A stretch of DNA of 64,000 nt from Mycolicibacterium sp. CBMA 247 (GTDB lineage Bacteria; Actinomycetota; Actinomycetes; Mycobacteriales; Mycobacteriaceae): contig NZ_VTGX01000002.1 of NCBI RefSeq assembly GCF_009729095.1, forward strand, positions 1,240,001 through 1,304,000. The letters are read 5' to 3'. Both the position numbers and the translations under genes were made by a program. This document shows positions 26,526-35,779 of this stretch, piece by piece. The stretch's first letter is position 1. Each line of letters begins with the position of its first letter. A model generated the notes under the pieces. That model was given only the letters and a program-made list of their open reading frames with translations, did not search any database and had not been told where the DNA came from.

Positions 26526-27290
26526 TTGATCGAACAGCTTGCGGTTCCGGCCCGGGCCGTGGGCGGTTTTGTCGAGATGTCCCTGGACACCTTCGCCAAG
26601 ATCTTCCGTCGACCGTTCCAGTTCAAAGAGTTCCTGGATCAGACGTGGATGATCGCGCGCGTCTCGCTGGTGCCGACTTTGTTGGTCGCCATCCCGTTCA
26701 CGGTTCTGGTTGCGTTCACGCTCAACATCCTTCTTCGCGAGATCGGTGCCGCCGACCTGTCCGGTGCCGGCACCGCCTTCGGCACCATCACCCAGCTCGG
26801 CCCGGTCGTCACCGTGCTTGTGGTGGCCGGTGCGGGTGCCACGGCGATCTGCGCCGACCTGGGTGCCCGCACCATCCGCGAAGAGATCGACGCCATGCGC
26901 GTGCTGGGTATCGATCCGATCCAGCGTCTGGTCGTGCCCCGCGTGTTGGCCTCGACCTTCGTGGCGCTGCTGCTCAACGGACTGGTCTGCGCCATCGGCC
27001 TGGCCGGTGGCTATGTCTTCTCGGTGTTCCTGCAGGGCGTGAACCCGGGTTCCTTCATCAACGGCCTGACCGTGCTGACGGGGCTCGGCGAGCTGGTGCT
27101 GGCCGAGATCAAGGCGCTGCTGTTCGGTGTGGTGGCCGGCCTGGTCGGGTGCTACCGCGGGTTGACCGTCAAGGGAGGCCCGAAGGGTGTCGGCAACGCG
27201 GTGAACGAAACGGTGGTCTACGCCTTCATCTGTCTGTTCGTGATCAACGTGGTCATGACCGCCATCGGGGTAAGGGTGTTGGTGCGGTGA
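26526..27290 (+). CDS. yrbE4A: Mce4 permease YrbE4A
   Basis: 254 residues, the M. tuberculosis length, and close to it in sequence. An MlaE-type ABC permease with about five to six membrane helices and the family signature GATAICADLGARTIREEIDAMRVLG, the loop contacting the MceG ATPase (not encoded here). It forms the inner-membrane channel of the cholesterol importer with YrbE4B. TTG 26526 is chosen because GGAG lies six bases upstream and the protein then starts MIEQLAVPARAVGGF; an upstream TTG at 26499 lacks this support. Its stop overlaps the mini-ORF start (TGATG). Confidence 0.94.
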   Translation: MIEQLAVPARAVGGFVEMSLDTFAKIFRRPFQFKEFLDQTWMIARVSLVPTLLVAIPFTVLVAFTLNILLREIGAADLSGAGTAFGTITQLGPVVTVLVVAGAGATAICADLGARTIREEIDAMRVLGIDPIQRLVVPRVLASTFVALLLNGLVCAIGLAGGYVFSVFLQGVNPGSFINGLTVLTGLGELVLAEIKALLFGVVAGLVGCYRGLTVKGGPKGVGNAVNETVVYAFICLFVINVVMTAIGVRVLVR

Positions 27291-27339
27291 TGAGCGCTTG
27301 CGCGAAGAACGTTGAACTCATGAGCGCTTGCGCGAAGAA
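27290..27339 (+). repeat. Direct repeat of a 20-base start-region sequence
   Basis: ATGAGCGCTTGCGCGAAGAA occurs at 27290-27309 and again at 27320-27339, exactly 30 bases apart and in frame. Each copy is followed by a short AACT-containing stretch and then ATGAG, the second being the yrbE4B start. Looks like a tandem duplication of a translation-initiation region. Confidence 0.9.
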
Positions 27340-27352
27340 GAGACAACTATGA
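27290..27352 (+). CDS. Possible 20-residue coupling ORF between yrbE4A and yrbE4B
   Basis: ATG 27290 overlaps the yrbE4A stop by one base, and the TGA at 27350 overlaps the yrbE4B ATG by four (ATGA). The peptide is a duplicated MSACAK(N/K) heptamer joined by VEL and ending KRQL. The arrangement would keep ribosomes moving from yrbE4A to yrbE4B. It may instead be only a duplicated ribosome-binding segment; nothing shows that the peptide itself matters. Confidence 0.4.
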   Translation: MSACAKNVELMSACAKKRQL

Positions 27353-28191
27353 GTTACGACGCCACCCTCCGCTTCCGCCGGCTGTTCCGCGGCGTGCCCA
27401 AGGTCGTCGACAACGTCGGCGAGCAGGCACTGTTCTACGGCCAGACGATGCGGTACCTGCCCAACGCGGTCAACCGGTACCGCAAGGAGACCATCCGGCT
27501 GGTGGCCGAGATGACCATGGGTGCGGGCGCCCTGGTGATGATCGGCGGCACCGTCGGCGTCGCGGCCTTCCTCACCCTCGCCTCCGGTGGTGTCATTGCG
27601 GTGCAGGGCTATTCGTCGCTGGGCAACATCGGCATCGAGGCCCTGACCGGCTTCTTGTCGGCGTTCCTCAACGTGCGCATCGTGGCGCCGGTGATCGCCG
27701 GTATCGCCCTGGCCGCGACCATCGGCGCGGGTGCCACCGCCCAGCTGGGCGCGATGAGGGTGGCCGAGGAGATCGACGCCGTCGAGGCGATGGCCGTACA
27801 TGCGGTGTCCTACCTGGTGTCCACCCGCCTGCTGGCCGGGCTGATCGCGATCGTTCCGCTGTACTCGTTGTCGGTGCTGGCCGCGTTCTTCGCCGCGCGG
27901 TTCACCACGGTGTTCATCAACGGTCAGTCGGCAGGTCTGTACGACCACTACTTCAATACCTTCCTGATACCGAGTGACCTGTTGTGGTCGTTCCTTCAGG
28001 CGATCGTGATGGCGATCGCGGTCATGCTGGTGCACACCTACTACGGCTACAACGCCTCCGGCGGGCCGGTCGGCGTCGGTATCGCCGTCGGTCAGGCAGT
28101 GCGCACCTCGCTGATCGTCGTCGTCACCATCACCCTGTTCATCTCCCTGGCCGTCTACGGCGCGTCCGGCAACTTCAACCTTTCCGGGTAG
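27349..28191 (+). CDS. yrbE4B: Mce4 permease YrbE4B
   Basis: 280 residues, same length as the M. tuberculosis protein. Second MlaE-type permease, with the EQ-loop-like segment ATAQLGAMRVAEEIDAVEAM and several hydrophobic helices. It pairs with YrbE4A in the Mce4 sterol transporter. GAAGAAGAG about 7 bases before ATG 27349 can act as ribosome site; this site is part of the duplicated 20-mer. Confidence 0.94.
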   Translation: MSYDATLRFRRLFRGVPKVVDNVGEQALFYGQTMRYLPNAVNRYRKETIRLVAEMTMGAGALVMIGGTVGVAAFLTLASGGVIAVQGYSSLGNIGIEALTGFLSAFLNVRIVAPVIAGIALAATIGAGATAQLGAMRVAEEIDAVEAMAVHAVSYLVSTRLLAGLIAIVPLYSLSVLAAFFAARFTTVFINGQSAGLYDHYFNTFLIPSDLLWSFLQAIVMAIAVMLVHTYYGYNASGGPVGVGIAVGQAVRTSLIVVVTITLFISLAVYGASGNFNLSG

Positions 28192-28197
28192 GTGGCG

Positions 28198-29403
28198 ATG
28201 TCAGAGGCAACGTCCAAGCACCGCCGCCATGCCAGGATCGCCGCCGCGATCCTGGCGGCGATCGTGGCGGCCGCGGTGATCTTCACTTACCTCTCGTACA
28301 CAGCCGCGTTCACGCCCACAGATACCGTCAGCTTGACTGCGCCGCGGGCCGGCCTGGTGATGGACCGCGACGCCAAGGTGAAGTACCGGGGTATCCAGAT
28401 CGGCAAGGTCACCGATATCGCGTACGCGGGCAATGAAGCGAAGCTGACGCTGTCGATCAAACGCGGCGAGATGCGCTACATCCCGTCCAACGCCACGGTG
28501 CGGATCGCGGGTAACACCATCTTCGGTGCGAAGTCGGTCGAGTTCCTGCCACCCGCACAACCGCAGCCGACCTCGTTGCGCCCCGGCAGCACCGTGGCGG
28601 CCAAGGACGTGCAGCTGGAGGTCAACACCCTGTTCCAGACGCTGTCGGACGTGCTCCACAAGATCGACCCGATCAGCCTGAACGCCACGCTCAGCGCGCT
28701 CGGCGAGGGCTTGCGCGGCCACGGGGACGATCTGGGTGCGGCCGTAGCGGGGCTCAACGGCTATCTGCAGCAAATCAATCCGAAGTTGCCGACCCTGCGC
28801 GAGGACTTCGCCAAGGCTGCCGCGGTGGCCAACATCTACGGCGACGCCGGACCGGACCTGGCCCGTCTGATCGACAACGTGCCCGCGCTGAACAAGACCA
28901 TCGTCGACGAGAAGGACAACCTCAACGCCACGCTGTTGGCCGCGACGGGGCTGGCCAACAACGGCACCGCGACCCTGGCCCCGGCCGCCGACAACTACAT
29001 CGCCGCCATTCAGCGACTCCGCGCCCCGCTGAAGGTGGCCGGCGACTATTCGCCGGAGTTCGGCTGCATCCTCAAGGGCACCAGGAACGCGGTGGAACGG
29101 TTCGCCCCGATCATCGGTGGCATCCGCCCCGGCCTGTTCGTGTCGTCGAACTTCCTGCCCGGCTCCCCGGCCTACACCTATCCGGAAAGCCTGCCGCTCG
29201 TGAACGCATCCGGTGGCCCGAACTGCCGCGGATTGCCCGACGTGCCGTCCAAGCAGTTCGGCGGCAGCTGGTATCACACACCGTTCCTGGTCACCGACAA
29301 CGCCTACGTTCCGTTCCAACCGAACACCGAGGTGCAGTTCGACGCCCCGGCGACCCTGCAGTTCCTGTTCAACGGCGCATTCGCTGAGAGGGATCGCTTC
29401 TGA
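28198..29403 (+). CDS. mce4A: Mce4A, MCE-domain protein of the cholesterol importer
   Basis: About 401 residues: N-terminal membrane anchor (about 14-36), MCE/MlaD domain (about 40-120, with AGLVMDRDAKVKYRGIQIGKV), helical region and a conserved end LQFLFNGAFAERDRF. Mce4A-F assemble a periplasmic lipid conduit delivering sterol to YrbE4AB. ATG 28198 is used; GTG 28192, directly after the yrbE4B stop, would add two residues. Confidence 0.94.
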   Translation: MSEATSKHRRHARIAAAILAAIVAAAVIFTYLSYTAAFTPTDTVSLTAPRAGLVMDRDAKVKYRGIQIGKVTDIAYAGNEAKLTLSIKRGEMRYIPSNATVRIAGNTIFGAKSVEFLPPAQPQPTSLRPGSTVAAKDVQLEVNTLFQTLSDVLHKIDPISLNATLSALGEGLRGHGDDLGAAVAGLNGYLQQINPKLPTLREDFAKAAAVANIYGDAGPDLARLIDNVPALNKTIVDEKDNLNATLLAATGLANNGTATLAPAADNYIAAIQRLRAPLKVAGDYSPEFGCILKGTRNAVERFAPIIGGIRPGLFVSSNFLPGSPAYTYPESLPLVNASGGPNCRGLPDVPSKQFGGSWYHTPFLVTDNAYVPFQPNTEVQFDAPATLQFLFNGAFAERDRF

Positions 29404-30449
29404 TGGCGTCCAGTGCGCGTACTGATCGGACCATGCTCAAGGTCAGCATCTTCACCATCGCCATGCTGTTGGTGGCGGCGATGCTGATCGTGGTGTTCGG
29501 CGAATTCCGGTTCGCCTCGGAAAACAGCTATCACGCCACCTTCAGCCAGGCGTCGCGGCTGAAGGCCGGCCAGGACGTTCGCATCGCGGGCGTGCCGGTG
29601 GGCTCGGTCAACACGGTCACGCTCAACCCGGACAACACCGTCGACGTGGCGTTCCAGGTCAACAGGCGCTACCAGCTCTACACGTCGAGCCGGGCCCAGG
29701 TGCGCTACGAGAACCTGGTCGGCGACCGCTACCTGGAGATCACCTCAGGCCCCGGAGAGCTGCGCAAGCTCGCGCCCGGCGCGACCATCCCGCAGCAGAA
29801 CACCCAGCCGGCACTGGATCTCGACGCGCTGCTGGGTGGATTGCGCCCGGTGCTCAAGGGCCTGGACGGGAACAAGGTCAACGAGATCTCCAACGCGGTG
29901 ATCGAGCTGCTGCAGGGCCAGGGTGGGGCGCTGGCGAACATGTTGACCAGCACGAGCGCGTTCACCCAGAACCTGGCCGCCCGCGACCAGCTGATCGGTG
30001 ACGTGATCACCAACCTCAACACGGTGCTCGGCACGGTCGATGAGAAGGGTGCTCAGTTCGACACCAGTATCGACGAACTGCAGAAGCTGATCACCGGCCT
30101 GGCCGAGGCGCGCGACCCGATAGCCGGGGCGATCGCACCGCTGGCCTCCGCCGAGAACGACCTGACGGACATGCTGGAAAAGTCGCGCCGCCCACTGCAA
30201 GCCGTCATCGAGAACGCGCGTCCACTGGCCCAGCGTCTCGATGAACGCAAGGCCGACGTCAACAAGGTCATCGAACCGCTGGCCGAGAACTACCTGCGGC
30301 TCAACGCACTCGGCGCCTACGGCTCGTTCTTCAACATCTATTACTGCTCGATCCGGATGAAGGTCAACGGTCCGGCCGGCAGCGACATTCTGATTCCGTT
30401 CGGCGGCCCGCCGGACCCGTCCAAGGGGAGGTGTTCGGAGAATGGCTAA
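29403..30449 (+). CDS. mce4B: Mce4B, MCE-domain protein
   Basis: 348 residues: membrane anchor (about 12-35), MCE domain (SQASRLKAGQDVRIAGVPVG, near 48-67) and a long alpha-helical stretch (about 140-290) typical of the Mce hexamer's coiled helical tube. Overlaps the mce4A stop by one base (TGATG). Part of the Mce4 sterol importer. Confidence 0.93.
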   Translation: MASSARTDRTMLKVSIFTIAMLLVAAMLIVVFGEFRFASENSYHATFSQASRLKAGQDVRIAGVPVGSVNTVTLNPDNTVDVAFQVNRRYQLYTSSRAQVRYENLVGDRYLEITSGPGELRKLAPGATIPQQNTQPALDLDALLGGLRPVLKGLDGNKVNEISNAVIELLQGQGGALANMLTSTSAFTQNLAARDQLIGDVITNLNTVLGTVDEKGAQFDTSIDELQKLITGLAEARDPIAGAIAPLASAENDLTDMLEKSRRPLQAVIENARPLAQRLDERKADVNKVIEPLAENYLRLNALGAYGSFFNIYYCSIRMKVNGPAGSDILIPFGGPPDPSKGRCSENG

Positions 30450-31500
30450 GCGCGACGGCGACACAGCACTGCGCACCGGGATATTCGGGATCGCCCTGGT
30501 GGCATGTGTGGTGCTGGTGTCGTTCGGCTACGCCGGGCTCCCCTTCTTCCCGCAGGGCAAGCAGTACGAGGCGTACTTCGGTGACGCCGGCGGAATCGAC
30601 CCCGGCAATGACGTCAACGTCTCGGGGATCGCGGTCGGCAAGGTCACCGGGGTGTCCCTGGCCGGTGACACCGCCAAGGTCACCTTCACCGTGAACCGCA
30701 ACATCAAGGTCGGCGATCAATCGCTGGTGGCGATCAAGACCGAAACCGTGCTCGGACAGAAGTCGCTTGCGGTGACCCCGAAGGGCGTCGGTTCGTCGAC
30801 CGTGATCCCGTTGGGGCGCACCACGACTCCGTACACGCTCAACACGGCTCTGCAGGACCTCGGGCAGAATGTCACCAACCTGGACAAGCCGAAGTTCGAG
30901 CAGGCCCTCCAGACGCTGACCGACACACTGCGTGATGCCACGCCGCAGTTGCGGGGTGCGCTGGATGGCGTGGCCAACCTGTCACGCAGCATCAACAAGC
31001 GCGATGAGGCCCTCGCGGGGTTGTTGGCGCACGCCAAGCGGGTGTCGGATCTGCTGGCGCAACGAGCCGGCCAGGTCAATCAGCTGGTCACCGATGGCAA
31101 TCAGCTGTTCGCCGCGCTCGACGAGCGCAGGCAGGCGCTGAGCAACCTGATCGCCGGCATCGACGGTGTGTCCAAGCAACTTTCGGGATTCGTCGCCGAC
31201 AACCGCAAGGAGTTCAAGCCCGCGCTCGACAAGCTGAACCTGGTGATGGACAACCTGCTGGAGCGGCGCGAGCACATCGGTGAGGCGCTCAAGCGGCTGC
31301 CGCCGTACGCGACCGCGCTGGGAGAGGTCGTCGGTAACGGCCCCGGCTTCAACATCAACCTCTACGGTCTGCCGCCCGCGGCGATGTCCGAGGTGCTGCT
31401 CGATACCTACTTCCAGCCGGGGAAGCTGCCCGACAGCCTCGCCGACATGCTGCGTGGATACATTTCCGAACGCACGATTGTTAGGCCGAAATCGCCATGA
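30442..31500 (+). CDS. mce4C: Mce4C, MCE-domain protein
   Basis: 352 residues: membrane anchor (about 12-34), MCE domain (GGIDPGNDVNVSGIAVGKVTGV) and helical coiled region (about 150-300). It overlaps mce4B by eight bases and mce4D by four, so translation is coupled along the operon. Role as for the other Mce4 subunits. Confidence 0.93.
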   Translation: MAKRDGDTALRTGIFGIALVACVVLVSFGYAGLPFFPQGKQYEAYFGDAGGIDPGNDVNVSGIAVGKVTGVSLAGDTAKVTFTVNRNIKVGDQSLVAIKTETVLGQKSLAVTPKGVGSSTVIPLGRTTTPYTLNTALQDLGQNVTNLDKPKFEQALQTLTDTLRDATPQLRGALDGVANLSRSINKRDEALAGLLAHAKRVSDLLAQRAGQVNQLVTDGNQLFAALDERRQALSNLIAGIDGVSKQLSGFVADNRKEFKPALDKLNLVMDNLLERREHIGEALKRLPPYATALGEVVGNGPGFNINLYGLPPAAMSEVLLDTYFQPGKLPDSLADMLRGYISERTIVRPKSP

Positions 31501-32891
31501 CCCAAGAGAATTCGGTGTCCGGTCGCAACCGGTGGCTGCGCATTGCGCTGGCCGCGCTGTTGCTGGTGGTACTCGCCGTCGGCGTGTACCAGGTGTGGCC
31601 GTCGCGCACGGGCCCCAAGCTCACGGCGTACTTCACCAACGCCGTCGGGTTGTACCCGGGCGACGAGGTGCGGATCGTCGGTGTGCCGGTGGGCAAGATC
31701 GACTCGATCGAGCCGCGGCCTTCCGATGTCAAGATCGAGATGACGCTGGACCGCGGTATCAAGGTGCCAGCCGACGCCAAGGCGCTGATCCTGTCGCCGA
31801 ACCTGGTGGCGGCCAGGTTTATTCAGCTGACACCCGCCTACACCAAAGGCGACGTGATGGCCGACGGCGCGTCGATCGGACTCGACCGCACCGGAGTCCC
31901 CGTCGAATGGGACGAGGTCAAGGAGCAACTCACCCAGCTCAGTTCGCAACTCGGGCCGCAGGTCAACTCGGTCCAGGGCCCGATCGCGCAGTTCGTCGAC
32001 CAGGCCGCCGCGACGTTCGACGGCAACGGCGACTCATTCCGCAATGCGCTGCGTGAGCTGTCCCAGACCGCGGGCCGGTTGGGTGATTCCCGCACCGACC
32101 TGTTCGGCACCGTGAAGAACCTGCAGATCCTCGTCAACGCGTTGTCCAACAGCAACGAACAGATCGTGCAGTTCACCAATCACGTGTCCTCGGTGTCGCA
32201 GGTGCTCGCCGACAGCTCCAACGGCCTGGACCAGACCCTGGCCACGCTGAATCAGGCGCTGGGTGACGTCCGCGGATTCCTGAACGAGAACAATGATGCC
32301 CTGATCGCACAGGTGGGCAAGCTCGCCGACTTCACCCAGATCCTCACCGACCACAGTGACGACATCGAGCAGATCCTGCACATCACACCCAACGGGCTGG
32401 CGAACTTCTACAACATCTACAACCCGGCCCAGGGTACCGTCGGTGGCCTGCTGTCCCTGCCCAACTTCGCCAACCCGGTGCAGTTCATCTGTGGTGGCAC
32501 GTTCGACACCGGTGCCAACCCGGACAACTTCAAACGGGCCGAGATCTGCCGGCAGCGGATGGGCCCGGTGCTGCGGCGCATCACGATGAACTACCCGCCG
32601 GTGTTGTTCCACCCGGTCAACAGCATCACCGCCTACAAGGGGCAGATCATCTACGACACCCCGCAGACCGAGGCGAAGTCGGAGACGCCGGTGCCGTACC
32701 TGCAGTGGCAGAACGCCCCAGGGGTGACTCCGCCGCAGATCCCGCATGACGCAACGCTGAGCTCGCTGATCCTGCCGCCGGATGCGCCCGCACCCGCGCC
32801 CGGAACCGGAGTCGGTCCCGCGCCCGGACCCGCAGCCGCGCCCGCGCCCGGACCTGCGCCCGCGCCTGCCGAGGCTGGTGCCGGCGGATGA
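31497..32891 (+). CDS. mce4D: Mce4D, MCE-domain protein with Pro/Ala-rich tail
   Basis: 464 residues: membrane anchor (about 14-34), MCE domain (NAVGLYPGDEVRIVGVPVGK), helical stretch (about 140-300), a globular Cys-containing segment (FICGGTFDTGA; RAEICRQRM) and a low-complexity C-terminus of alternating APAPGP units over the last 40 residues, likely cell-wall-spanning. ATG overlaps the mce4C stop (ATGA). Confidence 0.93.
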   Translation: MTQENSVSGRNRWLRIALAALLLVVLAVGVYQVWPSRTGPKLTAYFTNAVGLYPGDEVRIVGVPVGKIDSIEPRPSDVKIEMTLDRGIKVPADAKALILSPNLVAARFIQLTPAYTKGDVMADGASIGLDRTGVPVEWDEVKEQLTQLSSQLGPQVNSVQGPIAQFVDQAAATFDGNGDSFRNALRELSQTAGRLGDSRTDLFGTVKNLQILVNALSNSNEQIVQFTNHVSSVSQVLADSSNGLDQTLATLNQALGDVRGFLNENNDALIAQVGKLADFTQILTDHSDDIEQILHITPNGLANFYNIYNPAQGTVGGLLSLPNFANPVQFICGGTFDTGANPDNFKRAEICRQRMGPVLRRITMNYPPVLFHPVNSITAYKGQIIYDTPQTEAKSETPVPYLQWQNAPGVTPPQIPHDATLSSLILPPDAPAPAPGTGVGPAPGPAAAPAPGPAPAPAEAGAGG

Positions 32892-34084
32892 TGAGGGGTA
32901 AAGCATTGAGGGGTAAGGCATCCCGGATCGGCGGCCGCACGCTGGCGATCGGTAGTGGCGCGGTGCTGCTGGCCGGCTGCCAGTTCGGCGGACTCAACTC
33001 GCTCAACATGCCCGGTACTGCCGGGCACGGAGCGGGGTCCTACACCGTCACGGTGCAGCTGCCCGATGTGGCGACCCTGCCGCAGAACTCACCGGTGATG
33101 GTCGACGACGTCACGGTGGGCAGTGTGTCCGGCCTGGACGCCATGCAGCGCCCGGACGGAACCTTCTATGCGGCAGTGCAACTGTCGTTGGACGGTGACG
33201 TGAAGCTGCCGGCGAATGCCGTTGCGCGCGTTGCCCAGACATCGTTGCTGGGTTCCCAGCACGTCGAACTGTCAGAACCGGTCAACGAACCGCCCCAGGG
33301 ACAGTTGCGTCAGGGCTCCAACATCTCGCTGGCCCAGACCGGTCGATACCCGACCACCGAGGAAGTGCTGTCCTCGCTGGGCGTGGTGGTCAACAAGGGC
33401 AATCTCGGTGCGCTGCAGGACATCACCGATGAGGCCTATGCCGCGGTGGCCGGGCGGACCGGCAGCTTCGTCGACCTGATCCCGCGGCTGGCCGAGCTGA
33501 CCGCATCGCTGGATCAGCAGACCAACGACATCATCGCCGCGGCCGATGGGCTGAACCGTTTCGCCTCGATCCTGGCCCGCAGCAAGGACAACCTGGGCCG
33601 CACGCTCGACAGCCTGCCCGGCGCGCTCAAGGTGCTCAACGACAACCGGTCCAACATCGTCGATGCGTTCACCGCGCTGCGCGGTTTCGCCGAGGTTGGC
33701 TCGCGAATCCTGTCCCAGACCAAGGACGATTTCGCGGCCGACATCAAGGATCTCTACCCGGTGATCAAGGCGTTCAACGACAACGCCGACGATTTCATCA
33801 AGGACCTGGAGTTCCTGCCGACATTCCCGTTCCACTACAAGTATCTTCGCCAGGCGGTGCGAGGTGACTATCTGAACGTGTTCGTCACCTTCGACCTGAC
33901 GCTGCGCCGGTTCGGTGAGTCGGTGTTCACCACCGGCGGATTCGACCCGAACATGAAGCACCTCAGTGAAGTGATCAACCCGCCGGACTGGCTGACCGGG
34001 CAGATGGCGAACCTGTCTGGACAGGCCGCCGACCCGTTCAAGATTCCTGCCGGAACTGCCACACAGCACGAGGAGAAGCCGTAG
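32888..34084 (+). CDS. mce4E: Mce4E, lipoprotein subunit of the Mce4 importer (LprN-like)
   Basis: 398 residues. A lipobox VLLAGC with Cys31 after a positively charged N-terminus marks it as the lipoprotein subunit, as for other MceE proteins. The MCE domain follows (QNSPVMVDDVTVGSVSGL), then a helical region. ATG overlaps the mce4D stop (ATGA). The first ten residues contain a duplication (RGKAL/RGKAS) from a 15-base tandem repeat, giving possible in-frame starts at 32888, 32891 and TTG 32906. Confidence 0.93.
   Translation: MMRGKALRGKASRIGGRTLAIGSGAVLLAGCQFGGLNSLNMPGTAGHGAGSYTVTVQLPDVATLPQNSPVMVDDVTVGSVSGLDAMQRPDGTFYAAVQLSLDGDVKLPANAVARVAQTSLLGSQHVELSEPVNEPPQGQLRQGSNISLAQTGRYPTTEEVLSSLGVVVNKGNLGALQDITDEAYAAVAGRTGSFVDLIPRLAELTASLDQQTNDIIAAADGLNRFASILARSKDNLGRTLDSLPGALKVLNDNRSNIVDAFTALRGFAEVGSRILSQTKDDFAADIKDLYPVIKAFNDNADDFIKDLEFLPTFPFHYKYLRQAVRGDYLNVFVTFDLTLRRFGESVFTTGGFDPNMKHLSEVINPPDWLTGQMANLSGQAADPFKIPAGTATQHEEKP
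32892..32921 (+). repeat. 15-base tandem repeat at the mce4E start
   Basis: TGAGGGGTAAAGCAT is followed directly by TGAGGGGTAAGGCAT, one mismatch. It duplicates the initiation region and five codons of the signal peptide's charged part. Confidence 0.85.
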
Positions 34085-35779
34085 ATGATCGACCGGCTTA
34101 CCCGTATGCAGCTGATGATCTTCGGGGTCGTCACCGTCCTCACCGTCGGTGCGATTTCGCTGTTCTATCTGCATCTGCCTGCCGCGGTGGGTATCGGCAT
34201 CTATCACGTCAACGCCAATTTCGTCACCGGCGGCGGGATCTACCAGAATGCCAACGTCACCTACCGGGGGGTGACCGTGGGCCGGGTGGATTCGGTGGGC
34301 CTGGCCCCCGACGGTGTGGTCGCCCGAATGCAGCTGAACAGCAGTACGGCGATCCCGAAGAACGTCACCGCCACGGTCAAGAGTGTCTCGGCAGTCGGCG
34401 AGCAGTACATCGATCTGATCCCGCCGGAGTCACCGTCAACCGACAAGCTGCGCAACGGCGCGACCATCGATCAAGAGAACACCCGGGTCGGCCAGGACAT
34501 CGCCGGCTTGCTGCACGAGTCCGACAAATTGGTCAGCAGCATCGGAAACAGCCGGCTGCAGGATCTGCTGCGCGAAACGTTCAAGGCGTTCAACGGTTCC
34601 GGGCCCGAACTCGCGCGGCTGATCGAATCCTCGCGCCTGCTGATCGATGAGGCCAACGCCAATGCCGGCCAGACCACGCAACTGATCGACCAGGCCGGAC
34701 CGTTCCTGGAAGCCCAGATGCGCAGCGGTGACAATATCCGCTCGCTGGCCGATGGCCTGGCCCGGTTCACCGGCGAGCTGAACAAGGCAGACCCGCAGCT
34801 GCGCACCACGCTCAAGACCGTTCCGGGCGCCACCGAGGCGGCGAACACCGCGTTCAGTGGTATCCGTCCGACGTTCCCGGTGCTGGCGGCCAACCTGGCC
34901 AACTTCGGCCGGATCGGCGTGATCTACAGCAAGTCGATCGAACAGGCGCTGGTGATCTTCCCCGCCCTGCTGGCGGCGCTGAACACGGTGGCCGGTGGCG
35001 TGCCCTCCGACGAGGGCGGCAAGCTCGACTTCAAGGTCGACCTGGGTGACGCGCCGCCGTGCCTGACGGGATTCGTCCCGGCAACCCAGATCCGTTCCCC
35101 GGCTGACCTGACCCTGCGGGAACTGCCGCCCGATCTGTACTGCAAGACCGCGCCGAACGACCCGGCAGTGGTGCGCGGGGCGCGCAACTACCCCTGCCAG
35201 GAGTTCCCGGGCAAGCGGGCGCCGACCGTCCAGCTGTGCCGTGACCCCAACGGTTACATTCCGGTGGGCTCCAACCCGTGGCGCGGTCCGCCGGTGCCCT
35301 ACGGGACCCCGATCGAGGACGGGCGCAACATCCTGCCGCCCAACAAGTTCCCGAACATCCCGCCGCAGGTCGATCCGGATCCGGGGCCGCCGGTGGTGCA
35401 GCTGCCGCCCGGTGTCCAGCCAGGGCCGGGCCCGGCGCCGCATGCGCCGTTCCCGTTGCCGGTGCCGCCGAACAAGCCGGGACCGCAGCCGCCGCCATGG
35501 CCGTACTTCGCGCCGCCGGACCAGATCGTGCCGCCATACGGCCGGACCGCCCCGCCGGCCGCGGAGGCCCCGGCGCCCGCTCCGGCATCGGCTCCCGATG
35601 CGCCGTTACCGGCCGAGGCGCCACCTCTGGCCAGTGCACCTGGGATCGGCACCTACGATCAGCACAGTGGGGTCTTTGCCGACGCCAACGGAGGCACCGG
35701 CGTGTTCGCAGCCGGCGCCGACAATCTGGCACCCGCGGAGACCTGGGTAGACCTGATGCTGGATCCAAGGCAGGCTTGA
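34085..35779 (+). CDS. mce4F: Mce4F, MCE-domain protein with long Pro-rich C-terminus
   Basis: 564 residues: membrane anchor (about 10-30), MCE domain (TGGGIYQNANVTYRGVTVGRV), helical stretch (about 130-300), and a Pro-rich tail (about 395-525) likely to cross the cell wall. The start follows the mce4E stop with no gap; TGATG joins its end to the next gene. Terminal MCE subunit of the cholesterol importer. Confidence 0.93.
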   Translation: MIDRLTRMQLMIFGVVTVLTVGAISLFYLHLPAAVGIGIYHVNANFVTGGGIYQNANVTYRGVTVGRVDSVGLAPDGVVARMQLNSSTAIPKNVTATVKSVSAVGEQYIDLIPPESPSTDKLRNGATIDQENTRVGQDIAGLLHESDKLVSSIGNSRLQDLLRETFKAFNGSGPELARLIESSRLLIDEANANAGQTTQLIDQAGPFLEAQMRSGDNIRSLADGLARFTGELNKADPQLRTTLKTVPGATEAANTAFSGIRPTFPVLAANLANFGRIGVIYSKSIEQALVIFPALLAALNTVAGGVPSDEGGKLDFKVDLGDAPPCLTGFVPATQIRSPADLTLRELPPDLYCKTAPNDPAVVRGARNYPCQEFPGKRAPTVQLCRDPNGYIPVGSNPWRGPPVPYGTPIEDGRNILPPNKFPNIPPQVDPDPGPPVVQLPPGVQPGPGPAPHAPFPLPVPPNKPGPQPPPWPYFAPPDQIVPPYGRTAPPAAEAPAPAPASAPDAPLPAEAPPLASAPGIGTYDQHSGVFADANGGTGVFAAGADNLAPAETWVDLMLDPRQA

